Shown: one piece after another, positions 43,327-55,668 of the stretch
Numbering within the stretch: position 1 is the stretch's first letter
Layout: each line of letters begins with the position of its first letter
NCBI GenBank assembly: GCA_033439685.1
Contig: JAUEDM010000009.1
Coordinates: forward strand, 1,674,001-1,738,000
Origin: Apodospora peruviana
Lineage: Eukaryota > Ascomycota > Sordariomycetes > Sordariales > Lasiosphaeriaceae
Length of the DNA stretch: 64,000 bases
Direction: 5' to 3'
Translations under genes and position numbers: made by a program
The notes under the pieces: generated by a model
The model's input: only the letters and a program-made list of their open reading frames with translations
Databases searched by the model: none
What the model was told of the DNA's origin: nothing

Positions 43327-45153
43327 GTGTTAATCGGCGATAGACCAATCAACCAGGCTGGTAAAATAGGTTCTGGAAATAGATGGGGATTGGAATACAC
43401 GACGATCTTTTTTTATTTTCGATGAGACGATGCAAGACGTGCCGACACTTGGGAGTTAACTGGACTGCAGGCTTTGGTTTGTTTACTTGAGCGCTCCGAC
43501 TTAGAATCCTTCCTTGCCTTCATCCTCCGTCCATGTTTATTTGGAGTCAGCTCATGCTCTTGTCTGGGCTTTGGCATTGTCGAAACCGTCGATGAACACA
43601 TTTTCTCGCTACAATAGCTCGAGCAACCTTTGCCAACCCAACGGCCCCGGGCCAAGTCTCTTGGTTGACCTTGTTCGAGACCAGAATCGACAGACAAATG
43701 CGACATGGAGCCAAGGAGAGGCTAGAAGTCTCAAAATATTGGTCCTACCAAGTTACCAGGCATTTACCACGCTTGTTTAGTTTGGGAGATTGTGTGTTTA
43801 TGCGATGGTGACATGGCAGAAAGACGCCTCGACAGAAAATCCGGATGTTGTCTCCGGGTGTACTAACTCAAGGTGTTCTCGCTCATTAATAAATTAGGAG
43901 GAGAATGGGAACCAATTTCTGTGTAGGAGTCGATGCTAGCTGGTGCTCGAGCTTGTCCGTTCAATTGAAGAGTGTTGTGGAGAACCTACCCCTGAGTTAG
44001 TTGAACAAAAGGAGGGCGTCGTCTCCTCTCCCCGAACTGGCGAATCTGTCAGCACAATGACGTTTGTGTGTGCGGAATGTGCGGGATATTATGCGCTGTG
44101 CTTTCTTGGGAGAAAAAGAAAGGCAAAACTTCGATCAAGGCCCGCTCCGATCGGATGTGGTTTACCGTTTTTCCCTTGCAAAGACCCTTCCTCTGCCTGC
44201 CCAATAGTGCGGTATTGCAGAATGATCCTTCGCTCACACGGCACTATCGTCGGCTTCATCCAGACAAGCGAGCAACTTCTTTCCAAAACATCCACTCTTG
44301 ATAGCTTGGCCCGGCCTAAGCCACGTGAGACTCCACCAAGCCCAGGCATCATCTCATATCCTTACCCATTCCCAAGACGCCGCGATGTTTTAGCCTTTTG
44401 TCCATGATACGACCTGTGGGAACGATTCTGGGGTAACCTTGCAAGGTACAATACGACCGAAGACCGAAGAACCAAAGGTGACCTGGTGCCGATGACTTGG
44501 ATGACGGTAGATCCGCCAAGCCCATCAGGCTTCGAAATCGAACGGTTCGTCCCTGGTGGACTTTACTTTGAACAATTGGTGGATCTTGTATCAATCATGA
44601 CGATAGACATTCTCATTGGTCCCTTGTTGGCTGGCCCAGTTCACCATTCTGCAACAGTGCAACCTAATAACGCACAAAGAGTGACTACCTGAGCCGAGGA
44701 GCCTCCAACGTGTTACCCCTGACTAGATCTGACTACTACCTTTTGTACTATACCGCATCAGGACTTCAACCCCGAGCATGGAAGATGGAAGCTCTCCTAG
44801 TGCACATCACGCTGCAGCAGCCCAGACCGGCAGGATGCATTGATTGCGGGGAGACATGCTTGGGCTCAAGAGTTGAACATGTCAACAACATGAGGAGAAG
44901 GGTAGGAAAGGAGGAGTGAACACATGGCGACAGCGATCGGCTCCACTCAGGCGGGAGAGAGACAGAGCATACGATGTATAAAGTTTTTAAACCCACCCGT
45001 CTCTTCTCCACGCAGATCTGGAGTCGATCCCGTTTTTGGGCCGCCAGCGAACTTCTGTTTTCCCTTTCCTTCTTCAACAACTCTGTTGACCATCGTTACT
45101 GATGTGAGGAGGTTGAGAAAATCCCAATAGGTTAAGACAGAGCTGCCGTCATC
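43327..45153. other. 1.8-kb gene-free region
   Basis: Frames up to 154 codons lack codon bias, domains or sensible starts. The last 150 bp are the leader of the rhodopsin-domain gene. Confidence 0.5.
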
Positions 45154-46487
45154 ATGAGACTCCCTCCGGTCGAGGTCATGAAAACATGGCCGAAAGCAAA
45201 CTACGACGACCCCGTCACACGCGGATCGGCGCTCCTCGTCGTCGAATGCATCGCCCTCTCGTCGGCACTGATATGTCTCGCACTTCGGCTCTATGTAAGG
45301 ATCTTCCTCGTACGCAACACCGGGATCGATGACTGGATCATGGTAGCCGCCGCGGTATGTCAAATATCACTTCTTAGAAAAGTCTTTGTTTTCTGTCTTA
45401 CCCCTCTGACTCGATAAACTTCAGCTCTTTGGAGTCGGCGTCACGGTCAGTGCGATTCTCGCATCTACGTACTATGGTTGGGACCGCCACGTCTGGGACC
45501 TCCACACGGCCACTATGATCCAGGGACGACAGATCTCCATGGCAACGCAGGCGCTCTTTGTCTTGTCGTCCTCGCTCGCGAAGGTGTCGATCCTCGTGAG
45601 CTACCTCCGGCTCGCGCTGAGAGGGTCTTGGTTCCGACGTCTGTGTCACGGCGCCATCTGGCTTGTCATCGTCTCGAGCTCGGTGTTTATCATCATTTTG
45701 TTCACGCAGTGCACGTAAGTTTAATTATCTCACCCCCTTTAGAATCACTGCTTGCTTCATATACTTATCACGACAATTTCACGAAAAACACAGACCCATA
45801 TCCGACTACTGGAACGTCCTCAAAAAAGAACTCCACTGCATCCCGGAAGCGCCCCCTTTAATCCTCCAGTCCGTCATAACCGTCCTGACCGATTTCATCG
45901 TCTGGGTTCTGCCCCTCCCGACCCTGTACATGGCCAAACTGCCGCTCTCCCAACGCATCGCCCTCATCATCCTCTTCAGCTTCGGCGGCTTCGTCGTCAT
46001 CGCCGGCTGCATGCGCACCTACTGGATCCATTATATCATCGAGGAGACGTTTGACCCGACCTGGCAGGGCATGCACCTGTGGATCTGGACGGCGGTGGAA
46101 GTTCATCTGGGCGTGATATGCGGGTGCGTGCCCTGGCTCAAGTCGCTGGTCAAGTTCAGCAAGAAGGGCGGAAACACGACGACGACTGGGGGAACCCCTG
46201 GTGGCAGACCGTCTCACTATAATCGAAGCGGCGCTGGTGCGGGTGCAGTAGCAGGAGGAACAGGGGTTGGTGGTCAAGGGAACGTGCTTTCGAATCCCCT
46301 CAAGTCGTCGTCGGCGAACCGAAAGACGGCGGCTGCGGGAGGAAGCGGTGTGGACGGTCTTGACACAAAGTGGCTGCATGAGATGTCGGACGACCCGGAT
46401 GATTACGGCATCGAGATGGACAGCGGGAGTTATTCAGGTAGGAGCACGCACAGGACCAGTAGCATTGTGCCTATTAAACCGGGATAA
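45154..46487 (+). CDS. Rhodopsin-domain integral membrane protein
   Basis: Exons 45154-45354, 45425-45714 and 45794-46487 (introns 70 and 79 bp) encode 394 residues. The start MRLPPVEV...WPKANYDDPVTRG is the usual opening of this fungal family. Seven hydrophobic segments can be traced: ALLVVECIALSSALICLALRLY, DDWIMVAAALFGVGVTVSAILA (across splice 1), ALFVLSSSLAKVSILVSYLRL, GAIWLVIVSSSVFIIILFTQC, ILQSVITVLTDFIVWVLPLPT, RIALIILFSFGGFVVIAGCM and WIWTAVEVHLGVICGCVPWL. The motifs R-x-Y-V-R...G-x-DDW, QC-PI-YW and P-x-P, and EVHLG-IC-C-PWLK are those of the fungal rhodopsin/Pth11-like domain. No CFEM domain precedes it. The Gly/Ser-rich C-tail is cytoplasmic. Such proteins are suspected surface receptors; ligands are unknown. 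Confidence 0.85.
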
Positions 46488-47108
46488 TTAATGTGTAGAA
46501 TAGGTTTGGAGAGACGGGCCTAGTTGATTTGAGGCCATCCTGGAAAGTACTACTGGAGTTATTTGTGGGTAGCGATTAATTAATCATAATCATCAAACCC
46601 GGCTGTTATAAGTCCCTACCTACCGACTTTAGTCACCTATCAAGGTATTACCAGCCACTGGACCAAGCGTGTCTGCAAGGAGTGAGTGTATGCACGAGAC
46701 TATGAATAAAGTTCACACGTGGTGTCAGAAACACGGCATACCAGATTCGGTGATATTCATGGCGCTGCACTCCTGGTATTCCATTGCTGGTCATGGATCT
46801 GGCTGAAAGCCATTACCGTCCCTGTGTACCTGCCTAGATTAAATAGCACTAAGAGCTAGTTGCTGGGGAAGGTATACACCATGATAACAGCTAGATTTCT
46901 CCTAATTTTCTCAACAAACACGAAACTCTTAATAAACTAACACCACATAACCTCGGCATTGGTTCACGTTCACTTCCACATGAGGAAATGTTGAATTACC
47001 CCATTCGTTGGTCACCGCCAAGGTAGTACCAGTCAAAATACGTGAGGGGGGTTCATAAGAAACACAAGTGATGCTGAAATCTCTCGCAAACCCACTTCCA
47101 GTACGTCA
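46488..47108. other. Intergenic between rhodopsin-domain gene and secreted protein
   Basis: AT-rich 3' flanks of two convergent genes; nothing else seen. Confidence 0.5.
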
Positions 47109-47639
47109 CTAACAGACGACATTCGCGCTCTTGATGGAACTCCCGCCGCGCTGGGCGCAGAGGTTGGGCAAAAACGAGCTAGAGGTTCCAGTGCAGCCCG
47201 GGTTTGCATAGACTCTGAGCCTGCAGGTGCTCGGCCAGGAACCGGTCAGGAACAGAGAGTACATGTCCTGCCTGTTGCTTCCGATATAGAACTCGTGACA
47301 GGCAGCAGAGGGATTGGCCGTAGTCGTGAACGAGGTCGAGACCCATTGATAGTCGAAGTTGGGACCCGGTGAGCACGTGGCGGAGAATAACCAGGCCTGG
47401 AGATTCTGGGGGCTTTGGCGAGCAGTCAAACTGTTCAAGAAGTGTCAGCAGAAATCATGAGCTGGGGATGGACAAATGGTTGAGACGAACCCTTGGGGGC
47501 TTGCCAAGTCGACGTCGCCGCTGGGGCTGCGAACCTCGAGGTTGGCAACCTCGGCACCAGGAGCAGGAGCAGCAGAAGGAGCTGCCATGATGCCGGTGGC
47601 GGCGAGTCCGATGATGGAAAGAATAGAAGAGAACTTCAT
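47109..47639 (-). CDS. Small secreted six-cysteine protein
   Basis: Exons 47639-47491 and 47430-47109 around a 60-bp intron give 156 residues. MKFSSILSIIGLAATGIMA is a signal peptide, then an Ala/Pro-rich stretch and EVRSPSGDVD, a likely propeptide. The mature part has six cysteines (ATCSPG, AACHEF, STCRL, PGCTG, NLCAQ, VVC at the very end), enough for three disulfides, and little else in common with families I know. Size, secretion and even cysteine number are typical of candidate effectors or antimicrobial-type proteins of fungi; this is a class description and not a function. The splice phase (GG|T) closes the frame without a stop. Confidence 0.78.
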
Positions 47640-49213
47640 TGTGTGGATTGGGGTGCTAAGAAGATTGGCTTGTGTCTGGAATGAAGTACTTGAATTGGAA
47701 AGAGGTGTTTGTCTTCTGAGCTGTGATGGACCAGTTTCTCATGGGGATCCAACGACATATTTATACACTTCTTTGCTGTGGATCTATCTACAATAGTCTA
47801 GTTGGCATTGATCAGTGAGGTCGCCATTGGCTTGGCAGATACATAGAATTACCTGGTACGTGACTGAGCTGAGGAAATTGAACAATCTACCACCTACCAC
47901 TGCCTCTGCCAGGTGTACAAGTCCCATGGCCTCGCAAGGGATGCCATTGAGCCTACAGAGTTGCCGGTGCATGCTTGTTTTCCGGCTCAACAAGTACAAT
48001 GCGATGTGATTATCTGAGTTCATGATACCTGCATCTAGATTAACAGTCCTAAACGAGCACCCCAAATAGGTTGAACGACGTATCGTAGCAGTAGGTTGTC
48101 TTACAAAGCGGCTTATAGAGTGGAATCTCCTCATTGCTGCAGTTGCAGTATTGGATAAATCTCTTTACTTGGCAGAGTAGTTCGGCTTGGTTTCCTGTTC
48201 AAGCTCTCTTCTTTTTCATCACCAATTCACCAATGCACCATGCATCCAATATTAGAGAAGTCGGCGTATTATGGATGAGTAAGTGTCGTCCCTGAGCCGG
48301 TCCATCCCAGTTTTATGATCAGATATGATTGGATCGAGTGATGGCAAGCATCCTGCAAGTGCGTATAGGTCTACCTAGTTTCATAGGTAGTTAGACAATT
48401 TACAAACAATCGTTCATTCCGTCGGGAAAACCCCCAAGTTTGGCATATCCATAGTTGCAGGTACTGATTCATGGTCCGCTCCAAGTCCACATCTCGACAA
48501 GAATTACAGCACGTGCATGAATCGTGAGAAAGCTGCAACACAAAGCGATCCCCAACGGCAAGACGGTACCATGACCGGGTCGACTGTCTCAGCCAAGGCT
48601 GGCGCAGCGGTGCTGGGTGGGTCATGCACGACCAGTACCTCGGTGCTCTGTGCGGCTTTTTCTTCTTAACGTCACTCCTTGTCTAGGTACGTAATGCAAT
48701 GGACCTATTGCCAATCTTTTTCTCACAGTCAGGAAGATTTTGATCAGAGGAAGTTCCTAGATTCATACCGGGGACTACAGTTCCGAGGAGACTGTGATAA
48801 AACAGTTAAAAACGGGCGCCTGTTATCAAGATTGTATCCTTCCCCGTTTTCTTTTGATGACCAAGACCCATATATTCAGTTGACTGTACATCAGGTAGGT
48901 AGGTATATACAGTGTCTCCCAAGTAGTCCAGTAGTAGTAACGCTGCTAGACCGAACCGATTCCATATCTATCTCGAGTCCAGCGAGGTATCAACAACAAT
49001 GAAAATAAATGAAAAACCAAAAACTACCTACTTTCAGAATTCCGGCAATCTGCACCATCCACCCACACTTTTTGATCTGCATGTCCTGCTGCCTCATGGG
49101 AACAACCCGGTGATGAATATTACCACCTTATCGTACACGGCACCCGCATGTCAGGACCACAACCACGCACCTGTGAGCTTGGACGTGTTATTGGACCACA
49201 TTGTATCATCCAT
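47640..49213. other. 1.6-kb gene-free region
   Basis: No coding frame accepted. TAGGTAGGTATA at about 48897 belongs to the scattered motif set. Confidence 0.5.
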
Positions 49214-50164
49214 CTAGGCGGCCCGACCGGCTCCAAGAATGGCGTCCAACAAGCTGCGGCAGAGCGTGCCGGCCTCGCACCCAGCCGTAATCGGGCTGGC
49301 CGCCTTATTACCGCCCGTGGCGGCACCCTCGCCCGCGGTGGCACCCTCACCCGCAGCCGCACCGGCCCCAGCACCTCCGGCACCACCAGCAGCGGCAGCA
49401 TCAGGCAGGAACATGGCCCACTCGCCAACCAGGTCTTTGACAGTCAATGTCAGCTCGTTCTCGTCATCCTCGAACTCGAGCTCGCCGACGCCGGCGCCAA
49501 TCACAAAAGAGTTGGTCTCCTTGCACAGCTTGCCGATCTGGCCGGTCCGGATGTCGACCGTGCTGTCGGCGTTGCGGATGTAGTCAATCTTTGAGAGAGT
49601 GAACCCCGTGCTCGCGCCACCGCCGATCTCGACGATGTACGACACCGGCTCGAGGGCGGTGAATCCCGGCGGGGGCGCCGCGGGCGTCTTGTTTTCTGTC
49701 ACGCGCAGCAGGCGGGCCTGCGCGTTCTGGAACTCGACTTCGAAGCGGCCGACTTGCTGTTACAGAGAGAAAAATATGTGGTTAGTTTTTGAGGTATCTC
49801 GTGCGTGAAAGGGGGCTAATGAGAGACTTACTCCTGGAGGAAACTCGGTGTCGGTCTTGACGTCGCCTCCGCCCAGATTGATGACGGTGCCGAACTGGCC
49901 TTCCTGTTCAACTTCGTTTTCCGCCTTTTCTTCTTCGCCGGCACCGGCACCGGCGCCGGCCGTGGCAGTTGCCGAGGCGGATGTGACGGACGCGGTCCCG
50001 CTCGCAGCGGCGCCGGCAGTGGTGCTGGTGCCGACCGTGGCGACGGTGCTGGCAACGGACTCAACGGCAGTGCTGCTGGACTGAGCCCTGTTCTGCCCTC
50101 TAGGGAGGGCGACAACGGAGAGAGCCTGCAGCGCGAGCAGGATGCTGGTGTAAGAGGCCTTCAT
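49214..50164 (-). CDS. Secreted acidic protein of unknown function
   Basis: Exons 50164-49832 and 49756-49214 with a 75-bp intron (GTAAGT...CTAAC...AACAG) encode 291 residues. A signal peptide (MKASYTSILLALQALSVVALP) precedes a Ser/Thr/Ala-rich, probably O-glycosylated stretch and an acidic patch (EEEKAENEVEQEGQ). A conserved-looking middle spans the splice: GGGDVKTDTEFPPG|QVGRFEVEFQNAQARLLR, then SYIVEIGGGASTGFTLSKIDY and VIGAGVGELEFEDDENELTL, rich in beta-strand pattern. Near the end come a Gly/Ala repeat tract and CEAGTLCRSLLDAI. I do not recognise the family. Cell-wall association is a reasonable guess from composition only. Confidence 0.75.
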
Positions 50165-53100
50165 GATGGGCGGGTTTGTTGACGTGAGTGAGAGAGTGAG
50201 GGTGTTGTTGATGTAGGGAGTGAACTCTCAGAGTAGCTGATAAGTGAGTGATGGTAAAAGCAGAGGACCAGCCACAGGAGAATGGAATAAAAGGAGGAAG
50301 AGAAAAGAGAACAAACTTCCGAATCCGTCAAAGAATGAGTACCTATACAATGAACTGAAGATGAGAGAAGGAAAGGAGTTCCGGTTTGTGGTATGCCCAC
50401 TGATCACCATTATACTTATACCCAAGCATTGTCTTGTCACTTGGCAAAAAGGCACACCCGACACCTTTGCGTTGGAAAATCCAAGTTGATGGCTACCTTG
50501 GCTGGCCGAAACATCGCCAAGATGGGCTACTCTAGACGAAAGGTGCCCATTGTCATCAGTGTCGGTGGACACGCCAAGCAGGAGTCAAGTTAAGATTTCG
50601 TTTTTACGCCGTTTGTAGGCATACCTAGGTACGTCAACATGCGCCGTCGCAGAATTCGGGGTCGGCCCCGACTCCATTCGGGGAGCCCCTGCTCAGGTCA
50701 AGGTGCCGGTTTGCCGTAATACATTAGCATCTTTCTGGAGAGAAATCCACATCTGGGGTCGTGTAGACTTTACTTACTCAGTACCTAGGCAGGCCATCTG
50801 AGACGAAAAGTGGATGCGTGAGTGGACGAGAGTCGGCAAGAAAAGACGAACGGAGGCTCCTAAAGTTAATACAAGTTTACGCGGGTCTGACCTCCTGAGA
50901 TGCTTGAAACGACTGTTGATCCACTTGGCAGCGTCTCGGCGCCTAGCGCTTTCCACCCTACTCCTGGCGGGACACGTTGATACGGCGACGCCAAGCGCCA
51001 AGCGCAGGGAACAACACTGCTGTGGAACTGAAAGATCGGATGCGATGCCCGGAAAGGTGGGATTATTGACTCGGACCCCGTCCACCACACGTGCCCCCTT
51101 TTTTCGCCGCCTCCAACGTCAACTGTTCAACTTTCGGTTCTACAACTGAAATGACTGGATGGCCTGCTATTAATCAACGAACTCGAATCTTGGCTCTTGG
51201 GTTACACATCCGCAGGTGGACAATTGAGATTATGAAGGACATGAACGGGAATCTTGGCCAAACAGCAGGCAGCCATCAACCCCGTGCAATAACTCATCAG
51301 CCAAGACTGATCTGATCTATTCTAGTTGCTCTTGGCTCGTGGGGTACTGTGGTTACTGTATCGAACGAACGGCTCAACTGAGCATTTGATGACAAGAATA
51401 GCCGAGCGGGTGGAATGTGCAAGCTACGAAATAATGAGATCGATTTGTAGCCGACCGGATGATCTCACTCACATCGGACGGTCAACAACGGCAGGTTCTT
51501 AGTAATCGCCTGGGAAGTTCGGAACATTACATGCATCTTGTCAGTGACTAAACGATGCAAGACAAGGTCTACGGCATGTCATGGTTGGGACCCAGATCGA
51601 AATATCTCCAGTTGGCAACACAAATAATAACAAACACTATATAGGTAGTCAACAAGATAATTGCACTGGTTCCGAGCATTATGGCGACATGCTTGTGTCT
51701 CACGCCCATAGTGCCAGTACAAACCGATAAGAATGAAACCGGATGGCTCGCTTCTCAGGTAAAGATATGAGGATTTCGGCAGTCACTTGATGAGGGCTCA
51801 ATGCTGGTTTCCACAATGCCAGCCGCGAGAGCGGATATCGGCGATGTGTGCTTTCTCAATAGGAATTCACAGAAATGCTAGCAGAAAAGCATATTTCACT
51901 AGTACACTAGGCATATTGGGGATTAAGCCACCCGACTCAAGCCAGGTAATGTCGTAGTAGTTATCTGTGGACAACACCTGGTGTTTGTGCTGAGGGACAG
52001 GAGACACTCTGCCATACGGGGGATTTGAATTTGTCGGGCAGGGAATAGTCCACAGGCTGATGGAGCCCATGAGTCGCACGCGGAAGGGGGATATTGGTGA
52101 GATCAAGATGTGCACGATTTGTTTGATCAGTCCTCCTGGAGCATGTGTGCACGCAAACTGTAATCTGAAAGCTTTACTACCAGACCATGGCAACACCAAC
52201 AAGAGACCTTTTTACTTCAAATATACCCAGGTAGGTACTATGGATGGTTAGAATCATGCCCGACTCTTTGTTGATATGCGTTGCAGCTGTCATGCGGGCA
52301 CCCAGTACAGACGATACCTCGTTCAACCGTGAGCTAACACAAGCTAGCACGACAGATACATAGGTACCTGTACTTATCAAAGGAAACTTCAATGACTTAG
52401 CTGATGAAAAATGGAGGGAGAAGGAGAAAAAAGAAAGGGAAAACATGGGAATTAAATGGTGAGGCACAAAACAAGATAAGGAAAAAAGAAAACGAAGGAG
52501 AAAAAGATGAAACGGGAAGAAGAAAGTTTTCTCAAAGGAAAGAAAAAAAAACAGAAAAGAGACTCGAAAAAAAAGGGGCTTACAATACCCTTATAACTCT
52601 AGCTTCCCCAAGTCCCAACACTGTCGCAAGATAAGTTGATGGATCACCATCATCACCCATTTTAGTACCTGGAAGCGATATCATCGTGTTTTACACGTCG
52701 ATGGTGCTTGTAAAAGAGGGATAATAAGATAAAACGAAAAGAGGAAAAAATAACTTGTCCGTCCAACGACGTGGAATTACCCAAGGTAGAACACACACAT
52801 AGACCCATGCAACCATGAACTGAAGTTATTAATTAGTGTAGTGACGAAGGTGGGACTCAAGCCCACGACCTACGTTCGTCCAACGACGTGGAAGTTACCT
52901 GAGGTAGAACAACACACAGAGTCATGCAACCATGGACGAACCATTACACCAATTGATTTGGAAAATTGGTCCTGAAAATTCGGTCATAGCTCTTGTCCAG
53001 ACTCCTCGATATTGATCACCAACTGCGAACGCGTGCAGTGCAGACAGCTGTTATGACGGTGGGATTTGCGGACTTCGGACTCGGGTCAACCATCAGAACG

Positions 53101-53734
53101 GGCGCCGTCTTTGCCCGATTACATTGTTACACGGAAAGGCTCAAAACTGCGAAGTGCATTGAAAGCATCAATACTCCGTATCTGCCAATTATTAAAGTAA
53201 CGATTCAACCTAGCCCAGGCTTCCACTTTTTGGCCCGATGAGTACGACTTCGCGGTTCCAGAACAGGAAACTGCCATTGCCCATCTATTTCATATTCCTA
53301 GATCGTTCGTGGTTAGGGCCCGTAGGATTGCATGGCGTACGTCCTTGGGGGACCCAACAAGGGCGTGAAAGGGGCTTGGCATGAATGATCCAGCGGCACA
53401 GAACACTCTGGTTCCAATCATCATGCTGCCGTATTTGGAGCGCTGACGACGACTTTGGGGCTGTCATTGGCGCTTGACCCCGCGGGGATAAATGCAACGT
53501 GATGAAATCAAAAAGGACAAAACTGGCTGCCTGGCCCCTCTATCCACAATACAAAGTCATTGCATCTGTCCTTTACATCAACCAAACTTCAAAAGAGCAG
53601 TCCAAATCAATAACTGCAATACCGGCATTTCGCCCTAGAAATGAAGTCTTGAATAACCCAACACCAGTTCTTCATTCTCAACGACAACGCAGCCATTATT
53701 TGACTCCAAGCAGCACCCATTCAAGTTCAACAAA
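50165..53734. other. 3.6-kb gene-free region
   Basis: Includes ACCTAGGTACGT at 50627, a purine-only-like strand bias at about 52405-52580 and a pair of direct repeats near 52.8 kb. No frame here shows codon bias or a domain. Confidence 0.5.
52760..52934. repeat. 58-bp direct repeat flanking a tRNA T-arm-like hairpin
   Basis: Copies 52760-52817 and 52877-52934, each beginning cgtccaacgacgtgga and ending atgcaaccatg, 117 bp apart. Between them gtgggactcaagcccac (52850-52866) would fold like a tRNA T-arm on the minus strand with an altered loop. Could be a tRNA-derived short element. Confidence 0.5.
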
Positions 53735-55668
53735 ATGATGCCCCAAGATGGCCCGGTTCACTGCGAATTCAAGGAGCAGTTGGGGCAGCCAGAGCCCTTT
53801 GGCGGCATCGTAGGGCCCGGGGTAAGAGAAACTGACCACATCCATCTTACTCCTGTGTGCAAATAATTAATTTGATCGAAACAGGTGATTGCAGCCGTCG
53901 TGGGAACCGCCTGGGTGGCTGTTGGCGTTACCCTTCTTCACTACCTGTTCGCATCTCACAAAACGGAAAATCCCGTTGACGGGACAATCGCTCGCCTGAC
54001 GGGATGTTTACCACCTCTGAAGTGGTTCAAGTCGCGACCTGGAGTGCAAGAGGCCTTTGCAAAGGCATGTGCTTGACTTCTTCTCTCACTGAGTTTCAAT
54101 GACGAGAACGACTGACTAACTGTTGACTGGGTCCAGACAATCCTTACCCTGTCCGATATCCAAACCGTCGTCGGCTTCGCCCTCCTCGCCACCGGATTTC
54201 TCAGTCTGTCCAGCGGCATCTCGGCCTATCACTTCATGCTGGTCGTGCAAATCGCCTGGTTCGCCCACGTCACCCAGCTCGCCGGGCTCAGCGTTCTTCG
54301 TTCCGATGACAACCGGTCAGCCATCGCGCGGTGGACCAGAATTCTTCTGACACTAGCCCTCGCGGGCGTGCTAATTACCGCCATCGTCCCGACCCTCTTC
54401 TTCAACTGGGCGTACTACAGCGGATCCCCCTTCAAGTTTGGCGACGGCCGAGACAATTGGCACTACCCCGGCGGATCCGCCAGCCTCCCCGGCTCGTACG
54501 CGGTCTGCTTTTTCGACCAGCCCCGCGCCGTGCGGTGGCACTACTACAGCAGCTACCTCGCGTGGAAGTACACCGACACCCCTGCCTTCGGGACGGGTGT
54601 CACGGCCATGGTTCTCGTGGGCCTGAACGCCGTGGTCCGGTCGCTCAAGCTCGTGCCGTGGCTGGGGAAGCCGGCCAGAAGTGCGCGGCGGGGGATCAGC
54701 CGGTGGTGGACGTCGCTGCTTGTGTCGGGCTCATCCGGACCGTTGCAGCGGGTTGGCTTCTACATCGGACTGGCGACCCTCTTGACCGTCAGAGTGCACA
54801 CCGACTTGCTCATATCTGCTCTCTCAGGCGTGAGTACAATCCCTTACCTAAGTAACTGGTTAACTTCCCATGAAAACGACTCTAACAAGTCTATCAGATC
54901 TACTGGCTGCTCATCCCAGCCATCGGGGGCACCATCTCGCTAGCCCGGACCCGCTCAGCAATCAAGAACGTGGCCGACGACAAATGGACCTTTGTGCAGC
55001 TTCTACCCGTCCTCATCCTGCTAGTGATTTTCGTCACAGCACTCGGGTCCTTCCTCACGACGACGGCATCATCTCAGCAACAACAGCGGCCCATCATCAG
55101 TGGTGATGATGACGCCGAACCATTGATAGCACCCACCGACGAAGAAACCGTCGGCTCCTCATTCCACGACCGAGCCGTCGCCCTCCTCGAGCGAGATTAC
55201 TTCTACAAATCTGCCTGGGCGTCTTCCGCTGTCGCTCTGCTCTGCTTGGAAGTCACCATCTTCACGGCGCTCTGCTTCACGGACATGGTCCGCTGGGGAA
55301 GCACCAACGCGGCTTCGGTGCTCGCTCTCTTTGCCGTCCCTGTCCTGGTCGGGATTCCCTCTGCGGTCTTTGTCTTTGTTCTGCTGTGCCTTGTCTATGA
55401 AGTTGTCGCTGCTAGTTCTAGCTCCTCCTCCCGTGATGACTCGGAGTCGACTGCACGGGTGTCCTGGTACTGGGTGCTGATGGCCGTTGTGTTGGCGGCC
55501 ACGGGCGTGTGGTCTGCGCTGTTTCACTTGATTCGGCCTTGGGGACTATTTGATGTCTTGGTATGGGTTCTAACAGGGGTAGGGAGTGCAATTGGGCTCC
55601 TTAATTTGCTCGCGGTAGTGGTGTTGTCGATGGGGAGGAATAGGAGTGCTGGGATTCGGCTGCCTTGA
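53735..55668 (+). CDS. Multi-pass membrane protein, fungal-specific
   Basis: Four exons (53735-53821, 53885-54064, 54137-54829, 54898-55668) encode 576 residues; introns 63, 72 and 68 bp. The second intron uses a GC donor (AAG|GCATGT), forced by phase: a GT three bases on would break the frame. About eight membrane helices are visible, for example VIAAVVGTAWVAVGVTLLHYL, DIQTVVGFALLATGFLSLSS, YHFMLVVQIAWFAHVTQLAG, ILLTLALAGVLITAIVPTLFF, LLPVLILLVIFVTALGSFL, AVALLCLEVTIFTALCF, FAVPVLVGIPSAVFVFVLLC and VLWV-type segments at the end. The layout (short N-terminus ending GGIVGPGVIAA, big loop with Trp/Tyr-rich YYSSYLAWKY) is that of uncharacterised fungal integral membrane proteins. No transport or enzyme signature is seen. 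Confidence 0.78.
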
